From NCBI RefSeq assembly GCF_026241755.1, contig NZ_JAPJDA010000027.1, positions 1 to 53,986 on the forward strand: a stretch of 53,986 nucleotides of DNA, in the 5' to 3' direction. The notes beneath the pieces were generated by a model. That model was not told where the DNA came from and ran no database searches. It worked only from the letters and a program-made list of their open reading frames with translations. Positions within the stretch are counted from its first letter, which is position 1. Each line of letters opens with the position of its first letter. The stretch is from Salinimicrobium profundisediminis (GTDB taxonomy: Bacteria; Bacteroidota; Bacteroidia; Flavobacteriales; Flavobacteriaceae). Positions 32,606 to 42,218 of the stretch are shown one piece after another. The translations under genes and the position numbers were made by a program.

Positions 32606-35600
32606 GCCGATTCTTTAAGAGAAAGCTTGTTTCTTAAAAAATCTATTTCTTCTAAGTTCTGTTCATTAAAAGTATCTAAGTAATCTTTATCCACATTTAG
32701 TGCAGAAGCTACATCTGAATATGTGGCATTTTCAATTCTGGCTATAGGATATTGACCGTTATATCCCCATATATAAACAGTCGTAGGGCCACTGAAATGA
32801 GAAATTTCGACCGGATTACCTTCTAGGTTATATCTTTTGTAAATCAAACGGACGTCAGAAGAAATATTAAAATTTTTAGTACCCTTTAAAACTTCAATAT
32901 CTTTCGGTAAGACCATTCCTTTGTATATTGAAAAGTTTGTACGGTGCACTACCTTCGATACGGTGTCATTTGTATTAGTAACTAAATCTGTAATTTGTAT
33001 TGGAATTCCAATTAAATTATCCCGATTCTTTTTCATTTTGTTAACCGCCTCTAATTCCGATAAGGTTAGAGGATGGTGTCCCATAGAGTTAGAATCCTTA
33101 ATATCCTCGGAGTAAAGCAAACTTTTAATTACTTTTTCCCCTTTACTATTTATTATTTCCGTTCTCGAAATTTGCATATGGTCGGGATTATCATATAAAT
33201 ATTTTTCTTCAGTCGTTATAGAGTCAATACCGTCTTCATCATAATCAGTTCTTGTCTGATAGTCCAAATAAGTCCAATTAGATAAAGTTTTGTATTCCTG
33301 AATATCTAGATTATCAATTAGTTCAGGATAAACTATCGTTTTAGGAAGGGTTCCGCCAAAACATGGATGTGGAATAACCAACAATTTATTATTACTTCCT
33401 GATGCGTAACATTTGCCACTAGTGGTTGACCACCAATGGCTATGGTCAGCAGCACAATAACTTTGAATATGTTTTCTATTTAAATCCTTTTCCGTGCATT
33501 CATAGGTTATATCTCCCGAAACCATACCCGTTCTCTCATATTTCTTTCTTATAGAATAAGCATAAACTTCATCATATAATCTAATGTCCTTCTTATAAAA
33601 ATTTTCTGTTTTCCTTACATTTATAAACCCTCCATTTGATCCTTTTTTAAAGCTTAGTTTCTTTTTTAAAAATCCATTATCCCATCCAAAATTAGTATAA
33701 GGAGATTCTTCAATCGGTTCTCCATATAACGGATTACCCGGATAGTCAGAGTTCACGATAAACTGATGTTCCTCCCCTCCTTTCTCAAAGCTCTCTCCCC
33801 CATAACTAATTGTGACGAATTCATAATATGTAGAATTAACACCCTGAGTTTTGTATAAATTTCGTATACTGTTAGAACTTAGATGCAAATAATTGAAATT
33901 ATAATAGCCGCCTTGACCATTCTGACATAATTTTCTTTCAATATTTTTGGATAGATAATAAGGTCTTACTCCTGGATTAGCAGATGATATTGTCAAAGAC
34001 TCCTTTTTTCCATAATAAATTTTCTTATGTGAATTCTGTTGGTCATCAGAACCTTTAGTAACAATACTTTTTAGCCTTAGACCCCCAGAGGGCACATTAG
34101 CTTGAATTATCTCAGCAGGATCTTTATAATATGATATACGTGCACTCGCATATATGCAATTAAATCTCAATGTAATTTTGAATTTATAATTTTTACCTTT
34201 TTCAAGTTGAGCGTTTAAATTTTCAGAATTGTCTGGTCCTACTAAATAGCTTTTACCTAAATTAATTCTTCCTCCTAAACTGGTGTATTTATATAAATTG
34301 ATGAAATTTCCGCTTTTGACTTCTTGAATAGAAAATTCTACTTTTGATTTTTTTACATCAAAATTCTGACTACAAACGTAACTGTTAAAGTGAGCACCTG
34401 CTAAAATTTCAATTTCCTGTTTCATTGGGCTGAATACCGTCTTCTCATCAGAAAATTCCCCCATCTGTGAACTGTTAGTTTCCTGAAAAAGTCTGACGAT
34501 ATCCTTAGGAGGATAATTTAATTCCTCCCTACTTTCAGAGTTTTCTTCATGTTCAAAATTAGTGGAACCTTTCGTTGGATAGGTTACCTTTTTTAATAAT
34601 CCTTTTTTCGCAAATAAGTAATTTGGCGATTTATCAGCTCCTATATTATGTGCTTTTAATTCATTTGGAATATTCTGCCCCAAAGTCTTAGGATTAGGAA
34701 ACCAATAAGACGAGTTAGTTTTTCCATTGTAGTATCCCCAATGATCTTGACTTTTTGATAATCTAGATGGAAATCCTTCTGGGTCATCATATACGAAGTT
34801 GTATTTTTTATCAGGATCAGAAAAAACAACCTCCTTAAGAAATACCCTTTGATTTTGCGTAAGTAAATAATTTAACCTAATAGATTCTACTGTAATTTTC
34901 TCTGAATTGTTAAATATTATTTTGTCTATCAACCCAAATCCCAAGGTAGGATGATGGATCCCATTACTAAATGTCACCGAACCTGAGGACGGCGAATTAC
35001 TGTTGATCTCCAGGAGCTCCTTTCCCACATGCCTTAAATTATTCTTTAAAGAAATATCATTTCCTGGATAAACAACCGGTCCGCCAGCAGTAGTACCACA
35101 TACATATTGACCAGAAGGAAACGGAACAATGAATGTTTGGCTTTCGGAAACAGTATAAGAAAATTGATTGCTTCCATATATGAAATTAATTATGTCTCCT
35201 TTAGGATGTTCTATTCGTGATAAATACCAAGCTGTAGTTCTAATTAAACCTTGTTCAGAATGTCCGGCTCCAGAAATTCTGCTAAAAGACTCTTCTTCTT
35301 CTAAAAAAATATATTTTACGCCTACAGGGGTTGTAATTTGAAAACCCCTAATATCATTCTCAATAACCGTTTCTATTTTTAAAGATGACTTAGGAATCTG
35401 AACAATTTTTTTATTGTTATCCACTACGAACCTTCCAGAATGTCCAGAAAAATTAAAGGAGTATAAATCCCTTTCTGTGTCAAATTCCCCACGACCCGCC
35501 TCATAGAAAAAATCCATAGCAATCGGACTATAAACCCCAACATCTGAAATTTCCTTTTCTGGAAATAAGTAATTTCTTTGATCATCTGGTTCGTCTCTGA

Positions 35601-35919
35601 CTATTCTTGTTATAACCCCACCTGCCACCAGATTCCAATCGAGTCCGACATTAGAGGATATTTGATCAACCTTTACTCCATTAGAACTATAGCCGAGATA
35701 AATTGGAACGTCAAGGTTACTTGTCCTATAATTCCCTAATGGAACAGAAACCTGTGTGGTACCAGTAAAAAGACCTACATTCTCCTGACCATATTCTCCT
35801 AGGTGGTATGCTGTTGGGGAAGGAAGAGTAAGGTTTGGGATTTCCACATTCGTTTGAGCAAACATATCAGTGAAAAGTAAAACAAAAATAAAAACTAAAA
35901 TTTTTCGAGTAATAATCAT
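32437..35919 (-). CDS. SpvB/TcB-like exported protein 1 with YD repeats
   Basis: 1,160 residues. The signal peptide (KILVFIFVLLFTDMFAQ) is followed by an N-terminal region with VPLGNYRTSNLDVPIYLGYS and SSNVGLDWNLVAGGVITRIV. This recalls the SpvB/TcaC start of insecticidal TcB proteins, where a G-x-G-W-x-L motif precedes an I-x-R. The middle part is beta-rich, and the C-terminus has YD-type repeats (IWGYNGQYPIARIENATYSD and TTYYEYDAFNRLEFIKDQDQ). The RHS-1 gene starts one base after its stop, like the split TcB-TcC pair that forms a toxin cocoon. A copy of the 23-bp motif lies 61 bp upstream. The homology to TcB is my inference from motifs and gene order. Confidence 0.75.
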   Translation of the reverse strand: MIITRKILVFIFVLLFTDMFAQTNVEIPNLTLPSPTAYHLGEYGQENVGLFTGTTQVSVPLGNYRTSNLDVPIYLGYSSNGVKVDQISSNVGLDWNLVAGGVITRIVRDEPDDQRNYLFPEKEISDVGVYSPIAMDFFYEAGRGEFDTERDLYSFNFSGHSGRFVVDNNKKIVQIPKSSLKIETVIENDIRGFQITTPVGVKYIFLEEEESFSRISGAGHSEQGLIRTTAWYLSRIEHPKGDIINFIYGSNQFSYTVSESQTFIVPFPSGQYVCGTTAGGPVVYPGNDISLKNNLRHVGKELLEINSNSPSSGSVTFSNGIHHPTLGFGLIDKIIFNNSEKITVESIRLNYLLTQNQRVFLKEVVFSDPDKKYNFVYDDPEGFPSRLSKSQDHWGYYNGKTNSSYWFPNPKTLGQNIPNELKAHNIGADKSPNYLFAKKGLLKKVTYPTKGSTNFEHEENSESREELNYPPKDIVRLFQETNSSQMGEFSDEKTVFSPMKQEIEILAGAHFNSYVCSQNFDVKKSKVEFSIQEVKSGNFINLYKYTSLGGRINLGKSYLVGPDNSENLNAQLEKGKNYKFKITLRFNCIYASARISYYKDPAEIIQANVPSGGLRLKSIVTKGSDDQQNSHKKIYYGKKESLTISSANPGVRPYYLSKNIERKLCQNGQGGYYNFNYLHLSSNSIRNLYKTQGVNSTYYEFVTISYGGESFEKGGEEHQFIVNSDYPGNPLYGEPIEESPYTNFGWDNGFLKKKLSFKKGSNGGFINVRKTENFYKKDIRLYDEVYAYSIRKKYERTGMVSGDITYECTEKDLNRKHIQSYCAADHSHWWSTTSGKCYASGSNNKLLVIPHPCFGGTLPKTIVYPELIDNLDIQEYKTLSNWTYLDYQTRTDYDEDGIDSITTEEKYLYDNPDHMQISRTEIINSKGEKVIKSLLYSEDIKDSNSMGHHPLTLSELEAVNKMKKNRDNLIGIPIQITDLVTNTNDTVSKVVHRTNFSIYKGMVLPKDIEVLKGTKNFNISSDVRLIYKRYNLEGNPVEISHFSGPTTVYIWGYNGQYPIARIENATYSDVASALNVDKDYLDTFNEQNLEEIDFLRNKLSLKESAITTYTYEPLVGLRSTTDPKGLTTYYEYDAFNRLEFIKDQDQNIISEYGYHYKTQN

Positions 35920-35980
35920 AGAGACATTGTGTTTTTGGAAATGGCAAATTATGAACTCCCCTCACTGAATACCTAATGAA

Positions 35981-36003
35981 AAACCATATACTTTTTACGG
36001 TTT
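35981..36003. promoter_or_regulatory. Recurrent 23-bp motif, site 4
   Basis: AAACCATA-N7-TACGGTTT, 61 bp upstream of SpvB-like gene 1. It differs from the perfect dyad at one base of the left arm. The remaining sequence 36004-36399 contains degraded coding fragments on the minus strand (for example ALQDFSEEKFSSEQFIAISE) that I could not assign. Confidence 0.65.
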
Positions 36004-36399
36004 TAAGATAATATATGTGAGGTAATATCGAGTTAGTTCTAAAACCTTCAGAAATCACAAATCTTTGAAACTGTTAATCTATGGGTTTCGCTAATAGCTA
36101 TAAATTGCTCAGAAGAGAATTTTTCTTCGCTGAAATCCTGAAGAGCATCAAGAACACGAGCACCTTCCCAAAGAGGACTAGACCCATATTCCGTATGTGA
36201 TCGAAAACCTGATCAAAGCTGTAAAACTAAAATCCATTGCTTTACCCCAATATTTTGATTTCATTTTCTTTAGCTTATCGCGCTTGCTGTAAACTCTCCA
36301 TGTTGTTCTGTCAGTAACTTTCCGTTGAAGAGATATATTTGTGCCCGGACAGGAATTGAACCTTTTCAATATTATGTTGACCAATCTACTTGACGATTA

Positions 36400-38352
36400 C
36401 GGATGCTCGTAAATGATTCACATTTCGAGCTTTTTAGTTGAGCTTTTTCTCAGAACCTGTAATATAGGTGATGATCTTAAAAGAACTAAGATCAAGTGTG
36501 TTTGAATATTGATATTCACTCTAATATTTCCTGTGCCTTTTATGACCACCACACGATCATAACCCACATATGAGCCATTTGTAAATTCAACGTGGGAATG
36601 GGGCGCCATGAAAGTATCTATCCCAAGGTAGGTCTCCAATTCTGCCAAAGAAGTTGCATTTTGAAATCCTGATTTCTTCATTTTAAAGACAGCATATTCT
36701 GGCAGTCCCATTAAACTGCCTGTAAAATAGTTATACTCAATTAATTTCTCTCGTCCATATTCACCCCTTAAAATTTGTTTTGATATTCTAAGACCTCCCC
36801 CTTTAATGCCATTAAATTTCATTGAGTTCATAATAATATTTATTAATTCCACCAGTAGGTAAGATCATGCTTTTTAAAGAATATGCTTTAGCATAACTCA
36901 AATTTGAAGTCAATGAAAAATTTCCAGAAAGAGGGATTGCTGAACTACTATAAAACGGTGTAACCTTACCATGAAGAAAGTAATATTTTGGCTCTGGAGC
37001 ACCCAATGACGCATTATAGGACCCATTGTTGTATCCCAGAAAATCATGCGCTTAAGAGTTTCGAGGGGGATGCAGAACGGCAGTATCATAATTGAACGAA
37101 AATCCAGGTAATTGTTTTCCATTCTTATCAACTTCATAAACACGATCCAGATTAAGTCTTTTCGATTGTGGTTTTGTGTTATCTATATTGGATTGAAAAT
37201 AACTCTGTTGCAAATTTATTTACTTGACCAGATTACCTCTCCAGTCTTTTACCAAAATCTCCGTTAGAGCTTTTTCTCCGGGATTATCGCTCCGTGAAGA
37301 ACCATAAATAAATTCAACCTCCCCCCTGACTAAAAGTTATTTTTTTTAATCTCTGCATCAAAGGATAAACAATATGATATGGCTTATTCCCGAAATTAAA
37401 GTCAGCTCCGCCTCCATATTCACCTCCCTTTATCATCTTTTCATCGAAGAAGTAATTGGAATATGACTCGTACTCAACAAGAACAGATCTTCCTGAATTA
37501 GGGTCAGAAATTTTGTTTATTCTATATGATTCTATTTTATAGATATTTCCAGAAGAAGGGCCGTGATATCTTGAAATTTCAGGCGTAGCAAAATTATACT
37601 TCAATCCGTCTATTGATATAATTTCAATATTACTTAGACCAAAAATGTTTAATGTGCCCATTCTTTGGGTATAATCATTATAATAATTTTTAGATAAAAC
37701 ATCAAATATCTCTTCAATTATGTTGCTCTTATGTTCTAGCTCCACTACTTTTGGAGAGTTTAAACTTGCAACAGTTCTTGCGTTATCACCAGCTTTATAA
37801 TGTCTTTCATGAATGTAAGTAGTGGAAAGACCGGGGGCATTTACTACAAAATGATCTGGTTTCCCATCGTTTTCTGGATTAATTCTTCCCTGTATTCTCG
37901 AATCATAAGGAGGTGTATAACCAAGTCATCCTGCCAGAGACATTACATCCCAATCTTCATTGATGAACATTGGTAAACGAAAATCATTCATTCCTTTAAT
38001 CATTCTCGTTACCATACCTCCTGCATTCAAACTCCAGTTTAAACCCACATTGGAAGCCATATCATGCTCTTTTACCCCGGAAGAATTGTATGATAGAGAA
38101 ATTGGGACTTCGATTTTCCGCTCTTGTATCGTGAAAATCGGAATCTGAATATTTGCTTTTTCCCGTATAATGTGAAACGGGTACAAAAGTATTTTTTTGA
38201 AAAGCCGCTACATCGGGGGGGGGGCTGTTCAAAAGGATTAACAATAATATTTGAAGCAGTGTATAAATTACTATTCAAATTGGTACCATAATGATCTTGA
38301 GCCTGAGCCAGTATTCCAACAAATAGAAAGATATAGAATAATATTTTTTCAT
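36400..38352 (-). pseudogene. Decayed third SpvB/TcB-like gene
   Basis: Pieces in several frames read in order. They are a signal peptide (ILFYIFLFVGILAQAQ; one A is missing after ATG 38352), FQKNTFVPVSHYTGK, IPIFTIQERKIEVPISLSYN, MASNVGLNWSLNAGGMVTRM, an in-frame TGA near 37,926, and further segments (VVELEHKSNIIEEIFDV, ISRYHGPSSGNIYKIESYRI, SYAKAYSLKSMILPTGGINK). The SpvB-like start (SYNSSGVKEHDMASNVGLNW) parallels SpvB-like proteins 1 and 2. At least four lesions are visible, including a run of 10 C (G on plus strand, 38215-38224) that puts the frame off by one. No RHS partner remains. Copy 5 of the 23-bp motif lies upstream. Confidence 0.85.
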
Positions 38353-38445
38353 CGAATTGAACATTCAAGCCGAACAAATGAATACTTCTTACTTTCTTCC
38401 GGCCATTAATTATTAGAAACAAATATATTCCCTCCTTCTACGTTG

Positions 38446-38488
38446 GAATTAAAATAAACCGTACAATTTTTACGGTTTATTTTAATTC
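38446..38488. promoter_or_regulatory. Recurrent 23-bp palindrome, site 5, within an 18-bp-arm dyad
   Basis: AAACCGTA-N7-TACGGTTT (38456-38478). The arms extend outward to 18 bp of perfect complementarity around the same 7-base centre. It lies between the end of operon 2 and the decayed SpvB-like gene, about 100 bp upstream of the latter's old start. It could be an operator of the dead gene, and the long stem could also end operon 2 transcripts. The gap 38353-38615 has no gene. Confidence 0.65.
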
Positions 38489-38615
38489 GGTCCATAAATA
38501 CAGCTCCTCCTTATTACCCATATAGAATTGTCTACAAAAGATTAAATCCTGAAAATTTATGGGAAATGATAAAGAATATTTTATTAGAAGCAAGCAATCT
38601 TTAAAAATCTATTTA

Positions 38616-39743
38616 TCACCCAATCACACTACTCAACCTAAACATTGGCAAATACATGGCTATAAGAATTAACCCCACAATAAAGCCGACCATGAGCGTC
38701 AGGATGGGATTGAGGATATTGGTGATAGTTTTCGATTGATATTCTACTTCCCGGGAGTATTGGTCATAGAGTTTTTTAAAAACGTACTCCGTCTGGTTGG
38801 TCTCCTCGGCTACCTTGAGCAGGGCGATCATCTTTTTATCGAAAAGAGGGTGCTTTTTAAAACTTTCGCTCATCCGCTGACCCTGGAGAATATCGGCTTC
38901 GATGGTTCGGAGGCTCTCCTGAAGCGGATGAAAATTCACCATCTCCCGCACCATGGCCAGACCATTTACTACCGGGATCTTTGAATTGGTGAGCAGCATC
39001 ATCGTGTGGGTGAAGCGGGTGATATATATTTTTCTTACGTACTCCCCAATGATTGGAAGTTTGAGAGAAATTTGACCGCTGTACTTTCTAAACCATTCCT
39101 TTTTTCTGCTGGCTCTTAGACCCACAATTAAAGCGGCTACCCCAAAAAATATGTACATCCCGTTTACCTCGAGGAGATGGGAAGCTTTCACGATCACCTG
39201 TGTCAAAAATGGCAGTTCCACGCGGTTTTGTTCGAAGATATCCTCAAACATGGGCACCACGTACTTTAGCATAAAAAAGACCACTATGAACGCCGTGAAA
39301 AGCACGATGATGGGATAGGTCAATGATGACATTACCTGCCGTTTCTGTTCATTCTTGCGCTGGTAGTATTCGGCCAGGTCATTGGTAACGAATGTAAGCT
39401 GACCTGTTTGTTCTCCGATTTTTATTGCCCGGTACTCATACGGTGTAAAGTTCTTATCCTTCTCCATGGCAGCCGCAAAAGAACTACCCCTGAGGATCTC
39501 CTCGTTCAGCTTGCTTATGATCTTCTTGTCATTCTCCTTCTGGGATTCTTCAATCAGATCCAGGGCCATTTTTAAATTGACGCCAGACTTCAGGAGTACC
39601 GAAAGCTCTGAGTAGAATTGCTCTTTTTTCTTATCAGAAAAAGTCTTTCCAAAGAAATTGATCTCCTTTTTGAGGAGGGAATCCAGGGATGCAGTGGATT
39701 CAGATTTCTTGCGGGGCTGTACCTGTTCGATCTTTATTCCCAT
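38616..39743 (-). CDS. gspF: Inner-membrane platform protein GspF/PilC
   Basis: A 375-residue platform protein with two T2SSF repeats (FYSELSVLLKSGVNLKMALD with FTPYEYRAIKIGEQTGQL, and FTHTMMLLTNSKIPVVNGLA with KMIALLKVAEETNQTEYVFK). Three membrane helices lie at about 145-165, 195-210 and 345-368. GspF connects the assembly ATPase to the pseudopilus. Its ATPase partner is encoded 15 kb away in operon 1, on the other strand. It is the last gene of operon 2 and overlaps the pseudopilin gene by 10 bp. Confidence 0.94.
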   Translation of the reverse strand: MGIKIEQVQPRKKSESTASLDSLLKKEINFFGKTFSDKKKEQFYSELSVLLKSGVNLKMALDLIEESQKENDKKIISKLNEEILRGSSFAAAMEKDKNFTPYEYRAIKIGEQTGQLTFVTNDLAEYYQRKNEQKRQVMSSLTYPIIVLFTAFIVVFFMLKYVVPMFEDIFEQNRVELPFLTQVIVKASHLLEVNGMYIFFGVAALIVGLRASRKKEWFRKYSGQISLKLPIIGEYVRKIYITRFTHTMMLLTNSKIPVVNGLAMVREMVNFHPLQESLRTIEADILQGQRMSESFKKHPLFDKKMIALLKVAEETNQTEYVFKKLYDQYSREVEYQSKTITNILNPILTLMVGFIVGLILIAMYLPMFRLSSVIG

Positions 39744-40204
39744 GAGTCAAAGAAGGTTTTTGCATCATTCTTTTTCGAAATGAATATGAAATGGTTATCG
39801 GACATATTCAGAAATAGCTTTACTGCATCTACTTTTCCTTCAGAAACAGCATTGCCTAAAAAGAAAAACTGTATTTCCTTAACAGGAACGGGTAGCGTGT
39901 CTTGATTTCGAAAGAAAAGTTTTTCAGAAAGAGTATAACTTATGGAGTCAATAGGATTTTTTAGGCGTAACTCGCCTAATCTCTTATCGAAACGAATTTC
40001 GTGGAACCTGTTGAAATCAATGCTGATTTGCTGCCTTAAATGCTGCACTTCAGTTGTGGCTTCATAATTTTCTTTAATTGCTCTCATATTCTTTTGCACC
40101 AGGTCAAGAACCGAAAAAGCCATGCCTACTACTATAGCACTTATCACCAGAACCACAAGAATCTCGGTAAGCGTAAAGGCAGATATTTTGTTTTTCTTGT
40201 TCAA
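39734..40204 (-). CDS. Minor pseudopilin (GspJ/H-like)
   Basis: A 156-residue protein with a class III signal: basic leader NKKNKIS, then FTLTEILVVLVISAIVVGMA with Glu at +5. The residue before the cleavage point is Ala rather than Gly. The mature region has a long helix and a beta-rich C-terminal domain (LSEKLFFRNQDTLPVPVKEI). It overlaps the upstream pseudopilin gene by 4 bp and gspF by 10 bp. Assignment to J or H type is not possible by eye. Confidence 0.82.
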   Translation of the reverse strand: MNKKNKISAFTLTEILVVLVISAIVVGMAFSVLDLVQKNMRAIKENYEATTEVQHLRQQISIDFNRFHEIRFDKRLGELRLKNPIDSISYTLSEKLFFRNQDTLPVPVKEIQFFFLGNAVSEGKVDAVKLFLNMSDNHFIFISKKNDAKTFFDSWE

Positions 40205-40518
40205 TGCTCTAACTTTAATTCAGACTTACTGCCATTTCTCAAATTCTGCACTTCTAACTGCAGCTTTCCGTTTGCTTCTTCAGCGGAAATTGTCCAATAA
40301 GGACCTTCTTCATAAAAAGGTAATTGTAACTTATCATGGGTAGTTAAATACTTCACTTCTTCAAGCCTGTTCTGAAGTAGGTTGTCATCGCTCTTCACCG
40401 AATTCAGAAACACATTATTGAAGCTGAAACTTGCGATCATGAACACCACTACAATGATCACTGAAGCGGTTAAAGTCTCCACCAGGCTCGCTCCTCTTAT
40501 TTTTTTTAGTACAACCAT
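40201..40518 (-). CDS. Minor pseudopilin (GspI-like)
   Basis: A 105-residue protein. The class III signal is KKIRG followed by ASLVETLTASVIIVVVFMIA, with canonical Gly at -1 and Glu at +5; GspI-type pseudopilins often have SLVE here. The soluble domain is small (YWTISAEEANGKLQLEVQNL). It overlaps the GspK-like gene by 13 bp and the next pseudopilin by 4 bp, so it is tightly coupled. Probably part of the pseudopilus tip. Confidence 0.8.
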   Translation of the reverse strand: MVVLKKIRGASLVETLTASVIIVVVFMIASFSFNNVFLNSVKSDDNLLQNRLEEVKYLTTHDKLQLPFYEEGPYWTISAEEANGKLQLEVQNLRNGSKSELKLEH

Positions 40519-41753
40519 GCCGCTACTTTCTTTTCCTGCCCGTCCATTACAAGTCCGCTCATTTCCTGCTTCATTCCATTTGTCAGGATTCGACCGTTAT
40601 AGATATGGTTTATATAAAGAGACCCCCCTCGGTTCGCTACACAATATTTTGTGTAAAGGCTACCGAGCACTTTCCCCCTAATATCTGTATAGCCTTCGCA
40701 GTAGATCGTCCCTTCTACAAAGGAATTTTCTGCGAGCAAAAGGTCAAGTTTCGGATTGGTTTCTTCGGAAGCATCCAGAAAAACGAGGTTCCCTTCCAAA
40801 ACGCTATGCTCTCCAATTTCAATTTTTGGTTTGTAAGACGATTCAGGATTAATTTCTACTTCTTCTTTTGCAGAAACGACTATAGAGGATGGATAATTCA
40901 ATTTTACATTTTCCTGAAGAACTGCCTCTTCAGCAATAACATGGACATTCCCCCGGAAGCCACTCCGAAAAAGCACTTTTGGAGCCACCAATAGTACCTG
41001 GTCCAGCTTTGCGAAGGGAGTAACTTCAATCTCGCGGAGGCTAATAATGAGAATATTTCCTGAAAGGGATTCATTAATCTCAATTTTGTCCTCCTGATAT
41101 ATGACCTGCCGTTCATTAAAAAAAGAATTGGTCCTGTCCTCCAGGCCTATCACTATCGCACCTGCTTCCGGAATGAACTTCAGCATGTTTTGCACATAGA
41201 ACCGCCACTCAGGATTTAATTCAGGTAATTCAGAAGGGCTCTCAAACCTCCTTCCGTAGACAAGTTGATCGCCCGCATAATAATGCCCTGCAATACTTCC
41301 GGGTTTAATGATATCCTGTGAGGTAAAAGCATCACCTTCTATGCGGGTATTACCCGCCACCACTAAGGGAAGCAGGTTATCTTCCAAAAATAAACTTATT
41401 TTTTCCCCTCCGGTCCCTGCACCCAGTAGTGCCACCTTTTGAAAAGAAGTACTACCGGATCCTCCGCGGGAATGCGCAAGTTGAAAACATCCCCAAAAAC
41501 TGTTCTTAACAAGCACAGGAATCTCTTGGATTAGGATCTCGAGAGAATCTGTCAGCTGAAGGTCGGCTTTAGCCAGATATTCGATTCCCTTATTGGAAGC
41601 GTTAATATTCCTCAGAACCTGATCTGACCTGACCGAGAAACTACTGTAGGTGTGAGTAAACAAAAGAAAGGCGCTGAGAAGCAGGGCAACGATCACGGAT
41701 ACGAGGAGTGCAAACTGCATGGCAGATGCCCTGATTTTATGCCCGCTTTTCAT
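40506..41753 (-). CDS. GspK-position protein with pilin-like N-terminus and beta-helix-like domain
   Basis: A 415-residue protein. The N-terminus resembles a pseudopilin without Glu5 (KIRASAMQFALLVSVIVALL), as is normal for GspK tip proteins, and a helix follows. The second half (about 225-400) has a regular short-strand repeat pattern (VLLVAPKVLFRSGFRGNVHV, NSFVEGTIYCEGYTDIRGKV, LGSLYTKYC) typical of beta-helix or bactofilin-like solenoids. That is not a known part of GspK. Its place before the GspI/J-like genes is where gspK stands in T2SS operons. I infer a large tip pseudopilin with a solenoid head. Confidence 0.62.
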   Translation of the reverse strand: MKSGHKIRASAMQFALLVSVIVALLLSAFLLFTHTYSSFSVRSDQVLRNINASNKGIEYLAKADLQLTDSLEILIQEIPVLVKNSFWGCFQLAHSRGGSGSTSFQKVALLGAGTGGEKISLFLEDNLLPLVVAGNTRIEGDAFTSQDIIKPGSIAGHYYAGDQLVYGRRFESPSELPELNPEWRFYVQNMLKFIPEAGAIVIGLEDRTNSFFNERQVIYQEDKIEINESLSGNILIISLREIEVTPFAKLDQVLLVAPKVLFRSGFRGNVHVIAEEAVLQENVKLNYPSSIVVSAKEEVEINPESSYKPKIEIGEHSVLEGNLVFLDASEETNPKLDLLLAENSFVEGTIYCEGYTDIRGKVLGSLYTKYCVANRGGSLYINHIYNGRILTNGMKQEMSGLVMDGQEKKVAAWLY

Positions 41754-42218
41754 TTATCCGTTCTTTTTAAAAATCTTTCTTTCTCCTTTGTATAGCAGCG
41801 TTACCTCCCCCGCCCTGGAGCCGATGATCCTGATCTCTTCGGCAACCTGATTTTTTTCCAGTATAAACTGTCTTCCATTTAGCTGGAGAATATGAACCTC
41901 AGAAGATTTTCCTGTGTCTGAAATCATTCCGAGGTAAGAAATGTCCGGCCATTCCACCTTTTCGGCACGAATTACAGGCCTTGCTTTAGCCTGCACCGGC
42001 TTTTTATAGTAATGTCCCAAGAAAGGATCTTTGTCTATTGGTAAAAGGGAAAAAGTATCCCTTTTCACTATTTTCACTTCTTCTGCCATAGTGCGCGGAG
42101 TTGCAGGAAGTATTACCGGCTCATCCTTAAAAGCACCTGCCATTTTATAAATAACAACTCCCCAGATGATGATCACCAGGGGAAACAACAGGTAAAGGCT
42201 GGTCTTGTTCTTTAGCAT
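41754..42218 (-). CDS. GspC/PilP-like coupling protein
   Basis: A 154-residue protein with one N-terminal membrane helix (TSLYLLFPLVIIIWGVVIYK). A Pro-rich linker containing LPIDKDPFLGHYYKKP is followed by a small beta domain: WPDISYLGMISDTGKSSEVH, GRQFILEKNQVAEEIRIIGS and GEVTLLYKGERKIF. This is the layout of the HR/PilP domain, which joins inner-membrane parts to the secretin. Adjacent genes are without gap on both sides. Assigned by architecture and context; sequence identity is expected to be low. Confidence 0.68.
   Translation of the reverse strand: MLKNKTSLYLLFPLVIIIWGVVIYKMAGAFKDEPVILPATPRTMAEEVKIVKRDTFSLLPIDKDPFLGHYYKKPVQAKARPVIRAEKVEWPDISYLGMISDTGKSSEVHILQLNGRQFILEKNQVAEEIRIIGSRAGEVTLLYKGERKIFKKNG

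Noticed and set aside
36341-36416. Possible complete tRNA gene on the minus strand
   Set aside because: Only a T-arm and acceptor-like 3' part can be drawn; D-arm, anticodon arm and matching 5' acceptor strand are missing. Kept only as a possible relic.
38446-38488. Simple intrinsic terminator of operon 2
   Set aside because: It lies about 130 bp past the gspF stop and lacks a clear T run, while its core matches the 23-bp motif found upstream of other genes; a regulatory site is more likely, though a dual role is possible.
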